DNA of 5,817 nt from Nitrospirota bacterium. Its GTDB lineage: Bacteria > Nitrospirota > Thermodesulfovibrionia > Thermodesulfovibrionales > Magnetobacteriaceae. Positions 5,541 through 5,817 of this stretch are shown here, one piece after another. Location: NCBI GenBank assembly GCA_015233485.1, contig JADFXO010000114.1:4551-10367 (forward strand), read 5' to 3'. Below the pieces are notes generated by a model. That model was not told the DNA's origin, made no database searches, and worked only from the letters and a program-made list of their open reading frames with translations. The stretch's first letter is position 1; each line of letters begins with the position of its first letter. Position numbers and translations under genes: made by a program.

Positions 5541-5693
5541 TTAAACATGGACAGTTTTCTCTATCAGGACTTCGTTAATGGCTTCCAGTATGGCAAGGTA
5601 TGCCGTTCCAAACGCCTCCCGAACCGTCTTCTTGTCGATATATATATTATCCTCAATGGAAGCAGATTTTAATAGCTCCCTCGCGTTTTCCAT
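5541..5693 (-). pseudogene. DUF5618-like fragment, 50 aa, probably C-terminally truncated
   Basis: Reads MENARELLKSASIEDNIYID, then KKTVREAFGTAYLAILEAIN, then EVLIEKTVHV and TAA. The pattern 'NARELL...Y.D.K.VREA.GTAYLA.L.AI.E.L' matches the first half of DUF5618-like helical proteins as I recall them. Those are about 110-120 aa and continue with a 'P-K-S' segment and further helices missing here. The stop comes 38 bp from the convergent RDD stop codon, and no continuation is visible in another frame. There is no Shine-Dalgarno before ATG 5693 (a GTG precedes it directly), and a TAA lies 24 bp upstream in frame. No function is known to me for the family; its look is HEPN-like all-helical (inference). 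It is either a decaying remnant or a short functional variant. Confidence 0.5.
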
Positions 5694-5817
5694 CACGGTG
5701 GATTTATTCTGGCCTTAAAACCAAGGAGGGACAGGGCAAATCAAATAATTCTGGACAATTATGAATCGACAGTAGTATCATCAGTGGTATGGACAGGAGT
5801 TATGTTGAAGAAGTAGA

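Noticed and set aside
5637..5648. Short AT repeat (TATATATATATT-like)
   Set aside because: It lies inside the DUF5618-like reading frame, where it encodes DNIYID, which fits the family pattern; it is too short to call a separate repeat.
5723..5729. Perfect AAGGAGG on the plus strand
   Set aside because: No start codon follows at a usable distance; the next ATG, at 5761, is over 30 bases away and opens a frame of only four codons.
5789..5817. Possible start of a rightward gene (ATG, MDRSYVEEV) running off the edge
   Set aside because: There are only 29 bases, with no ribosome site before it and too few residues to judge. It remains open without flanking sequence.

Overview
The window appears to be a piece of a Gram-negative bacterial chromosome of moderate GC content. 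The genes support this: an RseC-type inner-membrane protein, an EF-G-like GTPase with the diverged P-loop GHSGCGKT, a membrane-anchored SGNH hydrolase, and a J-domain/DUF2569/RDD membrane-protein locus. This mix would fit a lineage such as Planctomycetota (Brocadiales-like), Omnitrophota or Nitrospirota, but nothing in the sequence fixes the taxon.

Left part, minus strand (3495 down to 1): three co-directional genes. They encode an SGNH/GDSL-type hydrolase (3495-2326), an RseC/MucC-family protein (2255-1809) and an EF-G-like GTPase (1785-1, running off the left edge with domain V missing). The spacings of 70 and 23 bp allow one transcript. An 18-bp perfect palindrome at the hydrolase stop codon and an extended -10 just before rseC suggest that rseC-EF-G may also be transcribed separately.

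Middle (3496-3799): a 304-bp divergent intergenic region. It holds a near-ideal sigma-70 promoter for the rightward gene (TTGACA, 17 bp, TATAAT), a weaker promoter candidate for the leftward hydrolase, and three inverted repeats. Two of these lie in the -35/-10 spacers. It looks like a regulated bidirectional promoter.

Right part, plus strand: an unrecognised 89-aa soluble protein with a strong promoter and ribosome binding site (3800-4069), then a possible hairpin. Next comes a 38-codon reading frame that resembles only the start of a J-domain (4123-4239), then a 412-aa DUF2569-like plus RDD membrane protein (4265-5503). The last two are best explained as one ancestral J-domain/DUF2569/RDD gene whose J-domain lost its HPD-containing core and reading frame. 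At the right end a 50-aa DUF5618-like fragment lies on the minus strand (5693-5541), converging on the RDD gene. The last 124 bp hold no supported gene.

I see no rRNA, tRNA, CRISPR array, insertion sequence or convincing rho-independent terminator. No complete new system is evident. The most unusual parts are the eroded J-domain/RDD locus and the dyad-rich divergent promoter driving the unknown 89-aa protein.
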